A stretch of DNA of 64,000 bases, from contig NZ_JALJWF010000001.1 of the NCBI RefSeq assembly GCF_024168645.1, positions 6,141,501 through 6,205,500 of the forward strand. The letters run 5' to 3'. A program made the translations under genes and the position numbers. Shown here in pieces: positions 60,250 through 64,000 of this stretch (position 1 is its first letter; each line of letters opens with the position of its first letter). The DNA comes from Pseudomonas sp. GGS8 (GTDB lineage: Bacteria; Pseudomonadota; Gammaproteobacteria; Pseudomonadales; Pseudomonadaceae). The notes beneath the pieces are model-generated. The model made no database searches. It had not been told where the DNA came from and saw nothing but the letters and a program-made list of their open reading frames with translations.

Positions 60250-60842
60250 ACCTGGTTGTTCCTGATGGCCTCCAGCACAATCTGCTGGAAGCGGGCTACG
60301 GTGATGCGGACCATGCCGGCGGGGGCCTGCTTTGAGTGCCCGTACTCCAATGGAATCGCATACGGCAGGTTGTTGATGAGGTAGGCGGTTTGGCCGGCAG
60401 TGAAATCGCTGACAGCAGAAACCAGCGCGGCGACGGCTTCTTGTCCGCTCGGATCAACCCCATCAAACGTGACGTTTTCGACGACATCGATTGAGAGATG
60501 CCAGTTCGCCCGGAACCGTCCACCGACGTAGCCTTCGGGCGCGACGATATCCATGCCATCGTTCAGCTTTCGCCCTGGCTTGAGTCGGCCCGCCTTCGTC
60601 AGGTTGGCGGGATCGCTGCGCAGATCGCCGTTGTGATCGTCCACGGCCTTGTTGTATTGGCTGGCCACGGCGTTCTGTGCCCAGATCTCGGGATTCCCCA
60701 CTGGCGACATGCGGATAACGCTGCTGCCGACCTCGATGATGATCTCGCGCAGGCTAGCGTCGATGGCTTCTGTGGCTTGGGCGGCGAACTCAGCAAGGCT
60801 CAGCGCGAAGCTGCCAGACTGGCCTGCTCCGGCGCGGCTCAT
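60246..60842 (-). CDS. Tail completion protein Z (HK97 gp10-like)
   Basis: A 198-residue neck/tail-completion protein. Recognisable stretches: SLREIIIEVGSSVIRMSPVGNPEIW near the start, VGGRFRANWHLSID and the C-terminal LINNLPYAIPLEYGHSKQAPAGMVR common to gp10-family proteins. It starts inside the end of the preceding gene (4-base overlap) and ends inside U, so the four genes are coupled. Confidence 0.83.
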   Translation of the reverse strand: MSRAGAGQSGSFALSLAEFAAQATEAIDASLREIIIEVGSSVIRMSPVGNPEIWAQNAVASQYNKAVDDHNGDLRSDPANLTKAGRLKPGRKLNDGMDIVAPEGYVGGRFRANWHLSIDVVENVTFDGVDPSGQEAVAALVSAVSDFTAGQTAYLINNLPYAIPLEYGHSKQAPAGMVRITVARFQQIVLEAIRNNQV

Positions 60843-61204
60843 GACCGCACCTGCAACTCGTAGAGAATCGGCGTACCGGCTGGGTTGATCTCTTTCAGCG
60901 GTGGGACGATCGACCAGGTGCGACCTTGGACGATCACTTTGTTAAGCAGACCCGGAACCCAATCAAGCCCCTGCGCAGCGATCTTGAGCTTCTTGTCGCC
61001 CTGCTTGATGAGGCTGTTGCTCTGGAATTCTTGGCCGGTGAAGTCAAGCAGGATGCCTTGAGCAGTTTGCTCGGCGATGCCGGGGCTGCCAGTGCCGGTA
61101 TCAGGGTCGTACTCGCCAGCAATGGTTGCCCGGATGATCACGGGCTGACCGAACTCTGTGATCATCTCCAGAGCCATCACGGCCATTTCTTCGTAGAAGA
61201 CCAT
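60839..61204 (-). CDS. Head-tail joining protein
   Basis: A 121-residue connector component. It has MALEMITEFGQPVIIRATIAGEYDPDTG and LIKQGDKKLKIAAQGLDWVPGLLNKVIVQGR, a beta-barrel of the stopper or head-closure type. GGAG precedes the ATG at 61204; an alternative start is the Met 10 codons later. It overlaps Z by four bases. Confidence 0.75.
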   Translation of the reverse strand: MVFYEEMAVMALEMITEFGQPVIIRATIAGEYDPDTGTGSPGIAEQTAQGILLDFTGQEFQSNSLIKQGDKKLKIAAQGLDWVPGLLNKVIVQGRTWSIVPPLKEINPAGTPILYELQVRS

Positions 61205-61222
61205 GGTGGCTCCAGTTTTCTG

Positions 61223-61444
61223 TTAATTGGGTGATGAGAGCCAATGCGCCTTTATATCAGCCTTTATTTTTTCACGCTTTGACAGCAGGTCATTGGCAAC
61301 ACGAACAGCTATATCCACTGCCCTCTGCTCGTTTTCAAGATCCTTGAAACTCATAGCCGAAAGTACGGCTGCGACATACCTATCCCAAGCCTCAATTTGA
61401 TCTTGTACTGGCGGAACAAGGCAGTTGACGTTATGAATTGGCAT
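61223..61444 (-). CDS. Hypothetical 73-residue phage protein
   Basis: A small cytosolic protein, MPIHNVNCLVPPVQDQIEAW, then a helical, charged body with VRVANDLLSKREKIKADIKAHW. A GGGAGGG site precedes the ATG, so it is likely expressed. Base composition is lower in GC than its neighbours, suggesting a separately acquired cassette between connector genes. No family recognised. Confidence 0.6.
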   Translation of the reverse strand: MPIHNVNCLVPPVQDQIEAWDRYVAAVLSAMSFKDLENEQRAVDIAVRVANDLLSKREKIKADIKAHWLSSPN

Positions 61445-61479
61445 TCTGAAACCCTCCCTGTTGGAAGGGTAAAGCTAGT

Positions 61480-61983
61480 TCACGCTCTCACTGCAAACAA
61501 CCCACGACGGTGTAGATAATCGGCAAACTGCGTAATGCTCGGCCGGTCCGGCGCCGCAGGCAACAGTCGCCCGCTGGTGTTCGGGATCGTCGCGTACTCG
61601 CGCGTTACCGCCCCTTCGACACGCTCCAGCGTTACCGCGCCTTTGCGCTTCTCGACCGGATCGATGTCGTCGGTGTAGATCTCGGCGGCCAAGGCCATCT
61701 GGCCGTACTGGATGCGAGCCGGTAGGTAGTTGTCGGGCTTGATCTGGCAGTCCAGCTCAACCCCTCGGCGCGGCCAGGCCAGAGCCTGATCGCTATCCGT
61801 TTTGCGCCCCTTCCAGGTCATGCCATCCATCGCCAAGGCGGACCGGCGAAGCAGTGCTTCTTGCGCAGCAACGTCCGCAGGGATGGTCACGCCAAACTTG
61901 CCGGCGTACATGACCAAGTCTGCGGCGCTCGCGTAGCTTTCGGCGTCAGGCTTGCCGGTACCGTCCTCGATGATGAGTGTCAT
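61480..61983 (-). CDS. DnaT-like/head-tail connector protein
   Basis: A 167-residue protein of the type annotated DnaT-like ssDNA-binding in prophages and acting as an adaptor of the head-tail connector. It starts MTLIIEDGTGKPDAESYASAADLVMYAGKFG and contains LRRSALAMDGMTWKGRKTDSDQALAWPRRG and the C-terminal PSITQFADYLHRRGLFAVRA. It follows the capsid and coiled-coil genes in the order usual for the adaptor. Function by family inference. Confidence 0.75.
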   Translation of the reverse strand: MTLIIEDGTGKPDAESYASAADLVMYAGKFGVTIPADVAAQEALLRRSALAMDGMTWKGRKTDSDQALAWPRRGVELDCQIKPDNYLPARIQYGQMALAAEIYTDDIDPVEKRKGAVTLERVEGAVTREYATIPNTSGRLLPAAPDRPSITQFADYLHRRGLFAVRA

Positions 61984-62046
61984 GGATCAACTCGCTGGAT
62001 AGAGTTTTGAAGGATTGGCCGCCGGGGTTACCAACAGCCTGCAGTA

Positions 62047-62604
62047 TCACGCCTTGGGCAGATCAGCGACGAGCTTTTCCAAGGACTCTTTCGAGGCGTT
62101 GGCCCGGTAAGTCACGCCTGCAGTGTCGAGCTTAGCCTTCAGGGCTTCGACTTCCACGCCCTCACCTGCTTTCAGCTCAGTGAGCTCGTTACGCAACTTC
62201 TCGTTTTCCGCTGCGAGATCCTCGCGCGTACCGGCCAGAGCTACCATCTGTAGGCGAATGACGTCGAGCGCCTGAAACAGGCGGATTGCGAGCTCGCCGG
62301 CTTCCGGTTTTTCGATCTCGCCGGCATCAAGCCCATCAATTACAGCACGGACCGTATCACTTTCAGCGCGCAGCTTACCGATCAGCTCTTCCAGTTCAGC
62401 CTGGTTACTACCAGCACCAACAACCAACATCAGGTGTTGCTCGACTTCCTTCAGCGTTACTTCGGGCGTGTTGTCGGCTTCATCGTCGCGACTCTCGGTC
62501 ACGTTCGCGTCGATGATGCGCAGGCCTGCTTCCTTAGCCAACGCCTTCACGTCTTCCTGGTACTGATGAAACGGACCGGGCAGATACCAAATTTTGTTGC
62601 TCAT
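62047..62604 (-). CDS. Hypothetical coiled-coil protein
   Basis: A 185-residue acidic protein beginning MSNKIWYLPGPFHQYQEDVKALAKE. A long coiled coil (about 60-140, with LAAENEKLRNELTELKAGEG) is followed by a C-terminal HeH/LEM-like motif (LKAKLDTAGVTYRANASKESLEKL), found in phage proteins near capsid genes. The ATG at 62604 has GAGGAAA upstream; an ATG at 62610 is too close to it. Role unknown. Confidence 0.7.
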   Translation of the reverse strand: MSNKIWYLPGPFHQYQEDVKALAKEAGLRIIDANVTESRDDEADNTPEVTLKEVEQHLMLVVGAGSNQAELEELIGKLRAESDTVRAVIDGLDAGEIEKPEAGELAIRLFQALDVIRLQMVALAGTREDLAAENEKLRNELTELKAGEGVEVEALKAKLDTAGVTYRANASKESLEKLVADLPKA

Positions 62605-62654
62605 GATCATTTCCTCGCCAAACCGGGCGCGAGGCCCGATTCAACCTTCAGGGA

Positions 62655-63623
62655 TTACTTGGAAGCATCACCGATCAGGGCAACACCAGCGGTGTCCTTG
62701 ATGCTGGCTGCGGTTTTGTCCCAGTTGGTGCCGGTGGCCAGCGCTGCGTTAGACGGGGATTTGCCACCGTTGGTGGTATCCCAGGTGTAACCCTTCAGAC
62801 CTAAGCCGAAGGTGTAGTCGGTCTGGATTGTGGTCTCGATGCGCTCTTTGCCATTGACGGTTTGAACGTTCGAGATAATGTCGCGGTTGTCGTGGACCAG
62901 CGCAGCACCGCCCACCAGCCCCAGGATGATTTCCTTGTTCGGCGTGCCGGTCTGCATCAGCGCTGGAGCGTCAGTGACGATCGATACTTTGCCGAGGATG
63001 TCGACCACGCGGACGTTGCCGGCCACAAACAGATTGGTGGAGTTGCCGATCGCTTGGCCAACCAGTTTGTGCCAGGTAGTGCCCTGCATGATCTGAGCAA
63101 CCAGCGACTGGCTGGCATCGCCGAACTTCGCGTGCGCGTTGTTCAGGCCTGCCTGAGTGATACCGGCGGTTGCCGACACGTCGTTCACCGCTGCGGCCTG
63201 TGCAGTAATCGCAGCTACCAGAGCGGCGATGGCAGTGTTCAGCTGATCCTTCAGCAGAACCTCTGCGAACGCCCGGCTCGCCACTTCAACGCCCTGAACG
63301 GTTGGACGCTCCAGCCATGTCATCTGAGATGGTTCGTAGCGGATCGGACCGAAGCCGCCCGCCACCTTCACCGAAGTATTCTTCAACTCGGTCAGATCGG
63401 TGATTGGCGCAACGCCGTTGGCGGCATAACGATCAACACGACGCTGAGCAGCACCCAGCGCCTGGAAGAACGACTCTTGCAAGAAGTCGCCGGTGAAGCC
63501 TTCAGGAGACAACACGATCGCGCCGTTACTGGCGGCATTGAATGCCTGAAGCATTTGATCCAGCGTCTCGAGAGTCGCGGGCATGATGAAGTCATTGAAG
63601 ACCTGCATTTGAGACAGGGACAT
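62655..63623 (-). CDS. Major capsid protein
   Basis: A 322-residue HK97-fold-type capsid candidate. It starts MSLSQMQVFNDFIMPATLETL, has an E-loop-like ERPTVQGVEVASRAF stretch and a C-terminal domain with AGNVRVVDILGKVSIVTDAP, then TDYTFGLGLKGYTW. Position, between a scaffold-like protein and connectors, is that of the capsid gene. It is annotated by context as much as sequence. GGAAATAATTC precedes the ATG. Confidence 0.78.
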   Translation of the reverse strand: MSLSQMQVFNDFIMPATLETLDQMLQAFNAASNGAIVLSPEGFTGDFLQESFFQALGAAQRRVDRYAANGVAPITDLTELKNTSVKVAGGFGPIRYEPSQMTWLERPTVQGVEVASRAFAEVLLKDQLNTAIAALVAAITAQAAAVNDVSATAGITQAGLNNAHAKFGDASQSLVAQIMQGTTWHKLVGQAIGNSTNLFVAGNVRVVDILGKVSIVTDAPALMQTGTPNKEIILGLVGGAALVHDNRDIISNVQTVNGKERIETTIQTDYTFGLGLKGYTWDTTNGGKSPSNAALATGTNWDKTAASIKDTAGVALIGDASK

Positions 63624-63634
63624 GAATTATTTCC

Positions 63635-64000
63635 TTACTTAAGAGGGAGATCAGAGAACCGTGCAGCAAGTGCCGCCGTGCGCTCCGCCTTGGTGCCGCC
63701 GATATTTCCTTTCGGGGCCCCGCCCCCACCACCAGCACCAGCAGCCCCGCCGCCAGATGCCTTACTACCCGCGATCAACGGCGCGAACGCCGTGTCGTTT
63801 GCGAATTCTGCTTTCAGCTCATCCAGCGTTGCCGCCGAGAGCTTGCCCTGCTGATCGAGCACGACCACAACAGGCTTCCCGTCGCGCTGCTCGACGCTCA
63901 GACGACGCTCGATATGCGGTAACAGGGCTTTGGCGCTGCCCGGGATTGCCAGGGCCGACGCGATATCAGTAGCGGTACGACCGACAGTCAGATCCCGGAT
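63635..64000 (-). CDS. Scaffold-like phage protein (5' end cut by window edge)
   Basis: The frame is open from base 64000 down to the stop at 63635 (121 codons, no start inside that fits). It reads VGRTATDIASALAIPGS, LLPHIERRLSVEQRDGKPVV, then VVLDQQGKLSAATLDELKAEF and a Gly/Ala-rich linker, ending LAARFSDLPLK. Position just upstream of the capsid and the low-complexity C-terminal linker suit a scaffold protein (possibly DUF6651-type). The N-terminus lies outside the window, so the call is partial. Confidence 0.65.
   Translation of the reverse strand: MRDLTVGRTATDIASALAIPGSAKALLPHIERRLSVEQRDGKPVVVVLDQQGKLSAATLDELKAEFANDTAFAPLIAGSKASGGGAAGAGGGGGAPKGNIGGTKAERTAALAARFSDLPLK

Larger units (their letters stand above)
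46146..64000. mobile_element. Lambda-like prophage, lysis-tail-capsid part (continues past the window)
   Basis: From the tRNA-Val junction to the right edge nearly every gene is leftward and in siphovirus late order. No integrase, repressor, terminase or portal gene is seen; these must lie beyond the window. No REP element occurs in this 17.9 kb, whereas the flanking chromosome has one roughly every 4-5 kb. The first 160 bases (46146-46304) contain no gene. Confidence 0.92.

Overview
The window looks like chromosome of a Pseudomonas of the fluorescens group. It is GC-rich. It carries many short REP-type palindromes of the kind common in that group, an RsmE-like CsrA paralogue, a dhc-type CoA-transferase locus, a Pcs-type phosphatidylcholine synthase and DUF2790 and CigR/RcnB-like periplasmic proteins. 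All identifications come from reading the sequence; no database search was run.

Layout. 1-4.9 kb: myo-inositol catabolism (iolC, iolE and a truncated iolB, all leftward) with a divergent RpiR-type regulator and a clear GGAA-N6-TTCC operator between them. 5-9.4 kb: glutathione transferase, secreted M20 peptidase, MASE2-GGDEF diguanylate cyclase, alpha/beta hydrolase. 9.5-14.8 kb: glycolate oxidase glcDEF followed by hglS, a 2-oxoadipate dioxygenase/decarboxylase. 15-18.8 kb: VOC protein, Pcs, DUF488, tandem Usp protein, methyltransferase. 18.8-26.3 kb: a block with a possible copper or redox theme (DUF4242, DipZ-like thiol protein, DUF2790, two-component system, then a DUF692/DUF2063 pair of the BufB/BufC type and another methyltransferase); tandem GATACA boxes recur in its promoter regions. 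26.4-30 kb: LysR regulator plus CoA-transferase and thiolase (dhcR-dhcAB-atoB order). 30-39.5 kb: NADP-binding reductase and LysR, mntH, membrane protein, DcrB-like protein, esterase, M14 deacylase, an ABC-binding-protein pseudogene, amidotransferase, rhodanese and FtrA-like regulator.

39.8-43.0 kb holds the most unusual host locus: three consecutive small proteins ending in the same DUF1843 domain with a Gly-Asp-Leu (GDL) motif, two of them carrying an N-terminal DUF1842 domain, followed by a radical SAM/SPASM enzyme with an extra C-terminal zinc-ribbon-like knuckle. This reads as a RiPP-type peptide-modification system. 43.1-45.9 kb returns to ordinary genes (SPOR lipoprotein, rsmE, DUF2214, a glycine-rich repeat protein, a CigR-like protein).

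46.1 kb to the right edge is the lysis, tail and capsid end of a lambda-like siphovirus prophage, almost all on the minus strand. Its left boundary is a displaced 3' fragment of tRNA-Val(GAC), the expected trace of integration into that tRNA. Gene order from the att site is Rz/Rz1, endolysin, a reverse-strand accessory gene, tail-fibre chaperone, tail fibre, J, I, a lipoprotein, K, L, M, tape measure, G/GT (with a -1 frameshift site), V, U, Z, connectors, capsid and a truncated protein. The integrase and early genes lie outside the window.
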